This document shows, in pieces, positions 46,028-56,697 of a DNA stretch of 64,000 nucleotides. The position numbers were made by a program, and so were the translations under genes. The DNA lies in assembly GCF_020283565.1 (NCBI RefSeq), contig NC_060063.1:20898720-20962719 (forward strand), written 5' to 3'. The stretch's first letter is position 1, and each line of letters starts with the position of its first letter. The notes beneath the pieces are model-generated. The model was not told the DNA's origin. It saw nothing but the letters and a program-made list of their open reading frames with translations, and ran no database searches. The DNA is from Trifolium pratense (lineage: Eukaryota > Streptophyta > Magnoliopsida > Fabales > Fabaceae).

Positions 46028-47302
46028 ATGGCATCGCAAGTTGACGCCGATATCCCAATCTCCTCCACTCCCGTCGTCATGCTCTCTCCTCCTGATACCC
46101 AAGAAGCTCCCCAAGACGTTTTTCACACTCCACCGGAGGAGTCTTTGCTTCCGTCTTCCGACGTTGATGTTCCTCCTTGTACGGTCAATCAGGCCGTTGA
46201 TCTTGACGCTGGATCTCAGGCGTTCGTTGAGTTGGCTGGGTTGTCCGATAGTTCGGAGTTCGTGGATTTTGGAAAGGATTCTGAGTTAGGGTTTTCTCAG
46301 GATTCTGTTACTGAGAATCGTTCTAATGGATTTAGGGTTTTGGACAAGGGGGTTTCTGATTTAGGTGAGAGTCCGTTGAAAAAATTGAAATTAGGGTTTC
46401 ATGATTCTTTGGGGAGTTGTTCAGGTATTCAATCACAGGAAGATGAAGATGGTATGGGAAATTGTGATGAAGAGAAAGTGGAAAATGCCTTCAAGTTTGG
46501 TGATGATGTTCTACCTGAAAGTAATGGTGTTGATGGTGACCAGGTGAATGATGATTCTTGCGGAGAAATTCAGATGGACGTGAACTTCGTCCAAGAGGAA
46601 AACGTTGATACTGAAGATGTTCAATCACAGAAAAATGAAGATGGTATGGGAAATTGTGATGAGGGGAAAGTGGAAAATGCCTGCAAGTTTGGTGAAGATG
46701 TTCTACCTCAACAGGTGAATGATGATTCTTGCGGCGAAATTCAGATGGATGTGAACTCCGTCCAAGAGGAAGATGTTGAAATGCAGAACTCAGTTCCAGA
46801 GGAAAATGTTGATACTGAAGTTGTTCAAAATGCTGGGGATGTTAACTTGATTATGGGGAACAACTCAAATGACGAGACCAGTGAAGGTTCTGGAATGCAC
46901 AAGGATTTGGAGGAAGCAACTGAAAATGGATCAGGTTCTGGGGAGGTTGAGGGGGATAAGAAGGTTTCTGCTGTTGATGTATTGAGATTTCTAGCAGAGA
47001 ACGCGAGAAAAAGGGAAAATGAAACCAAGGGTCTTACTTTGATGGAAACTGCAATGCATTCTGGTGAGGAAGCAACTGAAAATGGATCGGGTTCTGGGAA
47101 GGTTGAGGGGGATAAGATGGTTTCTGTTTTTGATGTATTGAGATTTCTAGCAGAGAATGCGAGAAAAAAGGAAAATGAAACCAAGCGTCTTACTTTGTTG
47201 GAAACTGCAATGCGTTCTGGTGTTACTTTTCCTCGCCCAAGTTGGGTTTCAAAGGATAGGAAATCCAAAATTTTCAAGTATGATGATGAGGTTGAAAAGT
47301 AG
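46028..47302 (+). CDS. Acidic protein of unknown function with internal duplications (424 aa)
   Basis: A single open frame with ATG at 46028 after a CA-rich leader. I do not recognise the family. The protein is acidic, Ser/Asp/Glu-rich and probably largely disordered. A small basic patch SPLKKLKLGF occurs near residue 116. Two in-frame tandem duplications are present: a 64-codon unit starting at NEDGMGNCDEGKVENA / EDEDGMGNCDEEKVENA (second copy shortened), and a 52-codon unit with VDVLRFLAENARKRENETK and FDVLRFLAENARKKENETK. The C-terminal VLRFLAENARK unit looks helical and is the most ordered part. It ends KYDDEVEK. Just downstream, another frame reads FLEDIVGSVVEDSQPHPN up to a good donor (AATG|GTAAGT, 47420s), so the gene may once have been longer, or there may be a further exon. 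Codon use is host-like. Confidence 0.75.
   Translation: MASQVDADIPISSTPVVMLSPPDTQEAPQDVFHTPPEESLLPSSDVDVPPCTVNQAVDLDAGSQAFVELAGLSDSSEFVDFGKDSELGFSQDSVTENRSNGFRVLDKGVSDLGESPLKKLKLGFHDSLGSCSGIQSQEDEDGMGNCDEEKVENAFKFGDDVLPESNGVDGDQVNDDSCGEIQMDVNFVQEENVDTEDVQSQKNEDGMGNCDEGKVENACKFGEDVLPQQVNDDSCGEIQMDVNSVQEEDVEMQNSVPEENVDTEVVQNAGDVNLIMGNNSNDETSEGSGMHKDLEEATENGSGSGEVEGDKKVSAVDVLRFLAENARKRENETKGLTLMETAMHSGEEATENGSGSGKVEGDKMVSVFDVLRFLAENARKKENETKRLTLLETAMRSGVTFPRPSWVSKDRKSKIFKYDDEVEK
46431..46760 (+). repeat. 192-bp in-frame tandem duplication in the acidic-protein gene
   Basis: Copies begin at 46431 and 46623 (AATCACAGGAAGATGAAGAT against AATCACAGAAAAATGAAGAT). The offset is exactly 64 codons. The second copy has lost a short segment before CAGGTGAATGATGATTCTTG. 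Confidence 0.85.
46910..47221 (+). repeat. 156-bp in-frame tandem duplication in the acidic-protein gene
   Basis: Copies begin at 46910 and 47066 (both GAGGAAGCAACTGAAAATGG). The offset is exactly 52 codons with few substitutions, so this duplication is fairly young and preserved the reading frame. Confidence 0.88.
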
Positions 47303-48210
47303 CTGAAATGAACCTCTTTCTCGAGGTTACTTTTGTTTTTGGAGGACATTGTTGGTTCTGTCGTGGAGGATTCTCAACCGCATCCAAATTGTCTTTTGAC
47401 GTTAACTGATTACGATGTTAATGGTAAGTTTCTAATTTCTTTCTTGTATTGAATGATATCTATCATCACATGTAAGTTGTAATTGTGGTTCGGAACTTAT
47501 TGTGGTTCGGATTCTAATGTCCAATCATGTTTTGAATGTTAACTAATTAAAAATCAACCACTTTGTGATTATTATCTATGCATTGTAGCTGGTTAATATA
47601 TTTTGCAAAATTTTCTGCCTGGAGAAACTATATTTATCCATGTGCTAAATTTGATTATATGGAACATATAATGCTGGCTTTATTGTATTGGAAACAGAAC
47701 AATGTGATAGCATAGCATTATTATTTTGTAATAATTGTTTATTAAGATGGTCCTTGGATGTTTAAATTGAAACTGAAGTTTGTGTTGTCTTCTGTAAGTG
47801 AAAAACTTCAATATCTACTATCTATAATCTATAGGATTCAACATATGCTCTGAAAACATAGTCTCAAGAGGAACCATGTATTTAAACTTCAATATCTACT
47901 GTCAACTGTCATACCTACTGATATATAGTATTAAGTTCCTGAACTTGTAGTCAGTGTAGTTTTGAGTGGATAGGGAGGCAAAAGTAGAAATGTTCTCTTG
48001 GAACTAAATATTATACAAAAGTTCTATATTTAGATATCTTAATATGTGCCCTAAGGGAACATGTTAGCATGATCCTAACTCTGATAGTTTGGATGCAACT
48101 AAACTTCTTCTCTTTGGCTCTTGTAGTCGCACACGCAAAAAATTAAGATATAATAATGTCTAGACATGTTCTATGGTATGGAGTTTCTATTTTGTACCGC
48201 GCAAACCAAA
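47303..48210. other. 3' region of the acidic-protein gene
   Basis: A coding-like stretch (about 47330-47425) ends at a donor-like site, followed by AT-rich DNA with no further clear exon. It may be a spliced 3' UTR. No element ends recognised. Confidence 0.4.
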
Positions 48211-48985
48211 ATTCTTGTATGGGAATCTAGACACACATCAGGATCAAAACCGCACAAGGTAGAGGAGGATACGTTCGGCAAAAAACTTACCGGAATCTAA
48301 CTTTCCACAATGTCCGTGTTGAAATTTTTATCTAAACCGATTACGATGAACACCAGGACACTGGTTATGACCCTTCAGCTCTTCCAATTCTCAGAGACAT
48401 AGGTTTCACCAATATCCGCGGGGAGGGAATTCACGTACCGCTACGTATTGAAGGTAGTGAAGAGATTCCAGTTAGAAATGTGACTTTCCGAGATATGACT
48501 CGACTGTTTTTCAGTGTGCCTTTGTGGAAGGTCAAGTACTAGGGACCATTTTTCCGAAACTGTGTCTGAATTTTGATCAGTACAATGAGCAAGGAGAGTT
48601 GGTTAAGCATGCTGTGTCATAGAATATAACAAATATAGATTATGAAATTTTAGGTATATCAAATATTCCAAACTCCTAGCTTCTGTTCCATCATTAATCA
48701 AGCCTTAGTTTATGTCTGATTGTTTTTGTTTGATCATTTATGTGAGGGGATGGAACAGTCAAGTCATGCCATTATTTTGGTAATTTCATTTTCCATTATC
48801 CATTGATAGTTTTCTTAGTGATGAATTGTATATAGGAAACTTTTTCAGTTGCTTACATAAATTTTTCAGAATCTCACAAATGCACAATTGTTATGAAATA
48901 CATATATGGATATCACAGATACCAGACATGACCCTGATATATTTTTGTGTTGAGGAAGAGAATTATGTAACCTTTATTAGGTGAA
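48211..48985 (+). pseudogene. Truncated pseudocopy of the GH28 final exon plus 3' flank
   Basis: Matches the GH28 gene from within exon 5 (43919) through the stop and about 450 bp of 3' flank (to about 44855). Upstream exons are absent, so this is a partial duplicate, and introns cannot tell between DNA and RNA routes; retention of untranscribed-looking flank favours DNA-level copying. Lesions: a 1-nt loss near 48230, AAA to TAA (ATCTAAACC near 48332), a deletion of about 30 nt replacing the YKKKH region, CAG to TAG near 48619, and loss of the normal stop. It lies about 3.8 kb downstream of its parent, beyond the acidic-protein gene. Confidence 0.9.
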
Positions 48986-49009
48986 CTAAGAGCATAATGA
49001 CATTAAAGA

Positions 49010-49340
49010 GTCTAGAAAGTGACTTTGACACCATATTTTAACCAAAAACTTTAAATTATTAGGTTTATGTGTTGTTTCACTTATAGAATGCTCAATCTTA
49101 ATTCATCACCAATCATTTATTGTTCCCCCATCAACCAAACTCTAATACCACTGTTGGGCCATCTAGGAGAGTCTCAATAGGTTGGATCGACACATTGGTC
49201 GTTGATTAACCACACCAATGACTTTGACACCACATTTTCACCCAAACTTCAAAACATTAAGTTTATGAGTCATCCCACTTATAAAGTGTTCAATCTCAAC
49301 TCTTCCAACCAATGCGAGACTTCACTCACACTTGATAAAT
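49010..49340 (-). mobile_element. TRIM-like element A
   Basis: Two related segments (about 49018-49110 and 49217-49310), sharing TGACTTTGACACCA and then an AGTTTATGAGT / GGTTTATGTGT block, flank a short core. On the minus strand the core reads CCCAACA then GTGGTATTAGAG, a decayed tRNA-Met primer site, and TGATGGGGGAACAA, a purine tract. LTR-PBS-PPT-LTR without any ORF is the layout of a terminal-repeat retrotransposon in miniature. Exact ends unresolved. Confidence 0.5.
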
Positions 49341-50716
49341 ATCAACAATATTCACAATTGTTCCAATATAGTATTCGCTCACTTTTTTACATTGCTTCTT
49401 GTGTAACCAGTTTAAAAACCTCTTATTAATACCGTTTGTGTTTTTGCACCAATGTATAGTGCTTGAAAATATTAAGATTCTAACACCAACACCACGTCAA
49501 CTTATGAAATATATTTTGGCACATAGCGAAAATATATTTCTTGTTAACAAAGAAATAACAAAAATGTTACTATTTTATTGTCAATTTTTTTTTTTTTAAA
49601 AGTGACAAACAAGATATTGTATTAAGTATAACACAACCGAAGAAATAATTTGTGTATTCGTCGTACCAAACTAAAATGATCGAAAAATGTGACTGAAGAG
49701 TTAATAGTATAATTTTTTTTTTTTGACAATAGCTAATATTCTAATAGTATAATATAAACTATATGGAATAAAAGTAGATGAAATAGCATTGTAAACTTGT
49801 TGCGGTAATTGTTTGTAAAAGAAGCAAGGCAAGGCAAGTGTGTTTCGTAAAGGGGCAGCTTCATGTGGTCATGAATATCATGCATAACAGTCAAAAGAAA
49901 ATTAGTAAAACAAATTAAAAATGTCATGAATATCACGTGGGTGATTAAAAGAGAAAACAAACTCTCAACTTATAATAATCAAAGGATTAAAGTAATGAAA
50001 AGGCTGGCTCAGCTTATACGATGGTGTTGAAAACATGTTCTATCCTAAATTAATAGTGTTTGTCATAATAAAAAGATAGTGTCGGCAAACTGAAAGATAA
50101 GCTTTACTTTTTCTTTTCTTAAGAAAAAACTTTCTTTTTTTTTTTCCTTAAGAAAAAACTTGGTTTCTAAACAAGTTCAATCGTAAATAGGTTAAAATAT
50201 ATTTAACTCATATACATATTAAGGGAGTGTGTGTGTGTGTGGTGTGGGGGGAGGGGTGGTGGTTGGAGCCCCTTCAGACTCAACATTGTTAGATTATGAC
50301 AATTTTATTTGTTTGTCAAGCTATATCTCAACATTAAAAATTTTATAAAATTAGAGTAAATTATTTTATAATGAGCAATAATTTCGAATCAAGCTCAAAG
50401 TTTATTTGTCTCAAGTTTAACTTGTGAACTCAATTAAGAGTAGATATAATATGTACGTACAACTAGTTTGTTAACTCAATTAAGAAAACGCCTCCAAGGC
50501 TTGAAAACCGTTTTCGTAGCTTATGACAACGGTTTTTTGGCGTTGTTGTAGAATAAAAATGTTGTAGTGTTGTCACCTACCATAATGGTTAGAACTTCAT
50601 CACCTCGTGAATAAATGGAAAATTTTAGGTTCAAACCATGTTTTCCGCATATTGGAATATCCTATCGATTGAACTATACTCATGATGATTGTTTACAAGT
50701 AATTTTAATAACTAAA
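49341..50716. other. Intergenic AT-rich DNA
   Basis: No gene. A GTGTGTGTGTGTGTGG tract lies at about 50228-50244. Around 50500-50570, AAAACCGTTTTCGTAGC and CAACGGTTTTTTGG followed by AAATGTTGTAGTG resemble one end of a CACTA-type miniature element, but a partner end was not found. Confidence 0.35.
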
Positions 50717-51180
50717 TGTTGGGTCATGCACAAGAGTTTCATTAGGTTGGATCAACACATTAGGCTAATTAAGATCAACCATAAATTTACTCAAAATCTT
50801 AAGATATTAAATTTATTGATTCTCTCACTTATATGTTGTTCAACCCCATCAGGTGTCAGACTCTCCTGTCTCCTCATCCGCAATTCAACATCACATATTT
50901 TATTGCTCCCCATCAAGTCGAACTAGAGATCGGATACCACTGTTGGGCTATGAGGAAAGTCTCACTAGGTTAAATCAACACATTGAGCTAAGAGTAACAA
51001 TATTACGACACAAGTGACTTTAATTTTTACCACATCTTTAACCAAAACCTTAAAACATTAGATTTATAAATCCTCCCACTTATAGATTATTCAACCTTAA
51101 CTCTTTTATTTTCTTCAAAAAAAAAACCTTAACTCTTTTATATGCAACTTTAGCTCACACTCATTAATATACATCTCAAC
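50717..51180 (-). mobile_element. TRIM-like element B
   Basis: Terminal repeats start TGTTGGG on the plus strand at 50717 and 50941. Between them, on the minus strand, lie GTGGTATCCGATC (a decayed primer site directly after CCCAACA) and the purine tract GATGGGGAGCAATAAAA, then TGTGATGTTG as the probable start of the 3' repeat (right end 50895). Same family as element A; repeats about 180-240 bp and well diverged. Confidence 0.55.
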
Positions 51181-51911
51181 ACTAAATAAATAAATTACCA
51201 TAAAATATAAAAATCAAATGAATTGATAAAATAATTGCCCCATCGTTTTCAAGTGTTCAAGACTGACTCAGTCGTCGCCCGTGAACTCTAATATAATCCT
51301 TTGCTTGCACAAATATTCAACGCATCCACTACAAAGCACATGCCTCAACTAACTACTGTCTAAATTATGAATGAAATAATTTTATTTTTCAACAAATTAA
51401 TAAGCACATTCTATAAATTTTGTTATATATAATTTAATTTTATTACGTATAGAGAGATGATTTTTTTTTAACTTAACAAATTCATATTATTTCTTTCATC
51501 AAAGAGGTAGCAATAGTTGACCAAAAAAGAGATAGCAATATAAGATGGAATTAAATCAAAAGTATGAGTGCTAGCATGAAAGACAGTTTTTTTTTTTTTT
51601 TAACAATGAAAGAAAGATTTTTAAAATCAACAAAATAATGCATGAAAAATTTAAGACTTCAACATGATTCAATTTTGATCATAACCGAATACAAATTTCA
51701 TCACTATGCTAACCTTTTTGAATTCATGAGCAATTGATTAGAGACAACTCAGACAAGAGTGTTGGTTTTTTTTTTTTTGATAAGCACAAGAGTGTTGGTG
51801 TGAATAATATTCTCTGGGAAGAGAATTAATGGGAAGAGTAAAATAGCAACAATGTTAAAAATTTAATGGGAAGAGTAACATAGCAACAATGTTAAAATTT
51901 TAAATGACTTA
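51181..51911. other. AT-rich DNA with a small tandem repeat
   Basis: A 37-bp unit (TTAATGGGAAGAGTAAAATA onward) occurs twice in tandem at 51826-51900. Otherwise no gene or element ends recognised. Confidence 0.45.
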
Positions 51912-52759
51912 GCTCTGTTTGTCAAAAATAGCTTATGGCTGATAAGCTAGCTGATAGATTATGGCTGATGGCTGATAGCTTCTAGCTGATAAGCTGATTG
52001 AAGTGTTTGGTAAAATTAGCGGTTCAACTGACTGATAAATGTAAAATGACATAAAAGGACATCTTTAATTCAATAATTTTTTTTTATCAAATTAATACTA
52101 TTTAAGATACTTAGAATTTAATATTTTAAGTTTATTTTATTTTTTTTGTACAATATTTTAAGTTTATTAATTCAATAAATATATCTTTCAAATATTATTA
52201 ATAAACTAATTTTTATATGCTGAATTTTTTTTAAAAAAATTATTTTCCTTTCAATTGATATACTTTATGAAAAAATAACAACAAAATATATTCACAATAT
52301 AGTATAATGATTAATTATAGTAAGGTATGCTGTTTTAAAAAAGAAATTATAGTAAGGTACGTACCTATGAATTGATAAAAAAAAATAATATGTTTTAACT
52401 TTCATATTTGAAAATAGATAATAAGGCAATGTTAAAACACACTATATACATGTGATTTAAAAAGAAGCAACGTTAAAACATTCATTTACTTATTTTATTT
52501 TAAATTCTAATGATAATGAATTATAAAGGGTAAATATGGATTTTAGTTAAAATAATAAGGGTAAAAGAGGAAGAAAAAATGAAAAGCTAGAAGTTATAAG
52601 CTTAGAAGCTATTTGAAATAGCTTATGAAAAAGAAGCTATATGTCAATAAATTAAGCTAAAAGCTCTTTCTGAAAAGACTGTTATCAAACATGTTTTTTA
52701 GCTTATAAGCCACAAGACAAAAACTAAAAGCTAACTTTTTTGGCTTGCCAAATAGATCC
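51912..52759. mobile_element. PIF/Harbinger-like non-autonomous element (848 bp)
   Basis: The left end GCTCTGTTTGTCAAAAATAG and, inverted from the right, GGATCTATTTGGCAAGCC are flanked by TTA on both sides (51909-51911, 52760-52762). Subterminal AGCTTAT motifs are rich and inverted. No transposase ORF; the interior is very AT-rich. Confidence 0.6.
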
Positions 52760-55253
52760 TTACTGTATTTAATACTAAAAAACTTAAATGACTAAGTGTC
52801 ATCAAATTTAAAAGACCATTTAGTGCATTTGGTATCCTTTTATTAGACTTAGATCCTTTGATTATAGCTCATGACCAGGTCATGTCTTGCATCCATTCTA
52901 CTAACTGATATTCTAAGACTACTCTTTTAGATTAAATATATTCGGTGGTCTTTTAAGTTTTGCTTTTGTAATAATTAGGTCATTGAGTTCTTTAGGTAAC
53001 AATTAGGTCGTTTAAGTTTTTTAGGTAGTAAATAGATCTTTTATGTTTCTAGTTTTTTGCCCCGTTATCTTTTCAGTAACCTCTGTTAACTTATTGACGT
53101 TGACTTTCACCTTGATGGGTATTTTGATGCAAAATACATATATGTTGGAGGAGATTAATTGAAAGGGTAACAAGACAATAATTTAGAAACTTAAATGATA
53201 TATTTATTACCTAAAAAATTTAAATGACTAATAGAGGGTGGCAAGCAGGGGCTGAGGCCCCTTCCTCATCCATATAATTATCATATTAATATATTGATAG
53301 ATTAGTATAGTTGTCAACTTATCATATTCATACATTGTTGGATTAGTAAAGGCCTAATAGCCACCATCACTTTCAAAGAACTACCGGATTTAATTAATAT
53401 TTTGATTATATATATTTATTATATTAGTTTGCTAAAGTCCAAATTTAAGATGAATTTTATGAGATGAAGTTAGACGTTTACTATTAAGATAAACAATGTA
53501 ATATTGTATTTAATTATTTTTTTTAACTAAATGTAATATTGTATTTAATTATTTGTTATTGAATATATTTAACTTATATATTTATTTATTTATTGTCGTG
53601 TTAATACAACTCAATTGGTAGCTGTAGGTATTAACTTATGGAGGGATCGCGATTTAAATTTTATGTTCTCCACTTTTCCACACTTACTTAAGCACTTAAG
53701 GTGTATGAATCTAATCACTAGACTATTTGATCAAAAAATAAATAATTTATTTATTATTTTAATTTTCGACCCCCCGTTACATAAGTTTCTGGATCCGTCT
53801 TTGACTTAATTATTACAAACGTGAAACTTAAAAGACCATTGAATGCATTTGGCCATTCTTTTATTAGGACTTGGTTATTTTATTGACATAAATCAGATAT
53901 CCTCTACGCATAACTACATACACTAATCTCTCTAGTTTTGTGGGATCCGGTCAAATGAACGACAAACTCTTCATAAGAGTTTTAACGCTGCTGCATGTTC
54001 AAATCAAGAATCAAACGTAAGACCTTGATTAAGATATAAGAGATCCACATCATCTCATCTAGGTGCTTACAAATGGGACTTAGTTTTTTTTTTTTTTTTG
54101 TCTTTGTTCCTTTTTCTCATAGAAAAATGGAATAGAAATGTGCACATATGGAATTATTTTACCCTATAGTGTATGTTTTGTAACGAGCACAAGCCAAAAT
54201 TTTTACGGATTTCACCATGGAAGAATTTGAATTTTTCTCTTCCCACATGTTTTTTTTACACCCTTCAAATTTTACATTTTCCCTTAATTTTGATCCGAAA
54301 AACATTATCTGAAGCGCATAAAAATTCGAAAAATGTTTTCCAAATTATACTTTTGGTGCATAAAAATAAATTTGAGGAGCTTAGGAGAAACATGAAGGGA
54401 AGAGAAAAATTCAATTAAACAATATTAGTTTAACTCAGTTGGCAGAGAAATTGCATTTTATATGTAGGGTCGGAGTTTAAACGCAGATAATCGATAGGGG
54501 GAGAGGGTTGTCTCCAGTATACTTTTCACTAGATACCCTCAAGTGTGCACATCCAACCAATAATTCAATTTTTTAATAATTAAAATTGTAAATGGTGGAA
54601 ATAATAAAGAGTTGAGATTTCACTTAAAAAATAATTTATGGGAGAGAATCCATTCGCATCGATAGGTTAATTGAAAAAAAAAAAAAACATAAAATAAAGA
54701 GTTTTGCGCGTTCTAAAATGTCTTTATGCTTTTTTGTAGGCAACAAATGTCTTTTTGTTGTGCCACGTTTTATTTTTTTATTTTTTGAAGGAACGTTTTA
54801 TTTTATTTTATTGTTTACGCGTTTCGTGAGCATCCTAGAACTTTCCGTGTCTCCTCCCTATTTATCACACGTTGTTTCAACATCACCATTTCAATTTTTA
54901 AATTTTTAAATAGGATCGATATTAGGATATGATATTGACAATATACTCCATAGAACATGGATAACATCTTGAGAAAACTACGATAGAATATGAAAGAAAT
55001 CCATAGAATAGAACATAGATAACGACAAACCAAAGTTGTGTTTTTTCTCCTATTGAGGTATGTTCGATTTTTTTTATGGGTCGTGATGCACTTATTAAGC
55101 ATATCAAAAATATAAATAAAACATAAAGTTAATGTTGATAAAAATAACTTTCTATACTTTCAATGCATTGAATACACGAGTTTCAAGACAAAATTTCCTT
55201 ATTTATGTGTTTAACTAGTGCACTATTTAACATTTTCTTTTTTTATTAACCCT
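52760..55253. other. Intergenic AT-rich DNA with degraded repeats
   Basis: No coding exon found. Around 54425-54490 a tRNA-like phrase (TTAACTCAGTTGGCAGAGA) followed by GGGTCGGAGTTTAAACGC could be a decayed SINE, and a similar phrase (ACAACTCAATTGGTAGC) lies near 53609. A GGGGCTGAGGCCCC palindrome at 53248-53261 may be an old hAT end. All are too decayed to delimit. Confidence 0.4.
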
Positions 55254-55256
55254 TTA

Positions 55257-56163
55257 GGGTCCGTTTGGTGCACAGGATAAGAGACGGGATATGATAACTG
55301 TATCATATCCTGCTGCAATCCAGTGTTTGGTGATACAGCAGGATATGATAAGTTAATCCTGAAGCTTATCCTATCCTGTCTCTCTAGTTATAATTCTTAT
55401 CCTGAATTTGAGCTGAGTTACCAGCAGGATAGGATAAGAAAAAAAAATTACTGATTTATTTTATAAAATATATTTTAAAATACATAAAATAAAATTAATA
55501 AGATATAAATAATAAAATAATTCATTTTTAAATATATATGTGATTTTCTCACAGGGGTAATTTTGTAATTTATATATTCTAAAAAATCAAAATTTTACTA
55601 AAATTACAATATTTTAAAGTAAAATAGTTATTAAAAAATTGACAAATAGGGATATTAATTTAAATTTTATAAAAAGTTAAATATAATTCTTTTGCAATAG
55701 TAGTTTTATTATTTACGTATGAGATATATCATATATTTATTAGGCTTATCTAACATGTATATATTATTGAGTTATTTATTTGATCATGATTCATATAAAA
55801 AATTTAACTTGATTATTTTCTCATGATTTTTATTTTAAATTATATAAAATTATTTGATTACTTATTTATATTTTTTATATATAAAATTCAAAGTATTACA
55901 AAATAATTTTTAAAAAAATAACAATTGTTTTACAATAGTAATTTTGTCAATTAAATATGTTATATATATATTTTATCATATTATTATGAGCAAGTATGTA
56001 TTAAAAACAAAATATAATAGTTATCATGTTTGTTATCCTGTGTGCACCAAACACAGGATATGATAACTGAGTATAACTGTTATCCTGCTGTTATCATATC
56101 CTATCCTTATCCTGTTTTATATCCTATCCTGTCACTATGCTATCCTGCGCACCAAACGGGCCC
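55257..56163. mobile_element. PIF/Harbinger (Tourist-like) non-autonomous element (907 bp)
   Basis: Terminal inverted repeats GGGTCCGTTTGGTGCACAGG and GGGCCCGTTTGGTGCGCAGG are flanked by TTA duplications (55254-55256, 56164-56166). Internal ends carry many repeats of TATCCTG/CAGGATA. No transposase. The same terminus occurs as a fragment at 44819-44846 and in decayed form near 31440-31605. Confidence 0.8.
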
Positions 56164-56394
56164 TTAATTCTCAGGTAAGGGAATCTGGTAATATAAAATT
56201 CGGTTGTGAGGAAAGGAAAGTCTAACAAAAATTGTTTACACAAGAATTGAATTTGAATTCTCTTGAACGATATGTCTTAAGGGATACTTATTATATTAAT
56301 CACTTGAGCTCAATCTCTTAGTTGATATGTTAAGTTTCGTTCAGATGGATCAATTATCAATATTTATTAGAGGTTTTTTTCTCTTATTTCCCAT

Positions 56395-56697
56395 AATTGG
56401 TTTTGTTGTGGTACATGCGAGGTGAGTTAAGTCTCACATTGCTTAGAAAAGTAGAGATGAAACACTTTATAAGTTAGAGGACTCATAAACCTAATGTCTT
56501 TAAGATTTTGGGTAAAAATGTTGTGTCAAACTCACTTGTATAGTTGTTCTTAAACCAAATTGGATGATCCTTCGGCTACCCCTCATGACCCGAAAGTGGT
56601 ATCAGAGCCATTGGTTCGACTGACTCCTTGTATCGGAAGTTTTCCTGACAAAGGTGGTCTGGCCGCGAGTCCCGTTGAGCAGTGGTGACGGTGGTTC
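56395..56697 (+). mobile_element. TRIM-like element C, truncated
   Basis: A perfect 14-nt primer site TGGTATCAGAGCCA (56597-56610) follows a repeat with AAGTCTCACATTGC, ACTCATAAACCTAATGTC and GTGTCAAACTCACTTG, the plus-strand counterpart of elements A and B. The right half is cut by the Ty3-type LTR that starts at 56698. Confidence 0.5.

Noticed and set aside
46825..47349. 174-codon minus-strand ORF
   Set aside because: Antisense to the duplicated part of the acidic-protein gene; mirrored codon bias.
47330..47425. Additional coding exon after the acidic-protein stop
   Set aside because: It is in another frame with an upstream in-frame stop; without RNA evidence it cannot be joined to the gene.
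50490..50570. CACTA-type terminus (TTGTAGTG)
   Set aside because: Only one end is visible and there is no 3-bp duplication; left as a remark.
50567..50660. SINE-like stretch with a GGTTCAAACC B-box match
   Set aside because: No acceptable A box at the right distance and no tail; could be chance.
53246..53803. Possible hAT element from CAGGGGCTGAGGCC to GGATCCGTCTTTG
   Set aside because: The ends are only weakly inverted and no 8-bp duplication is present.
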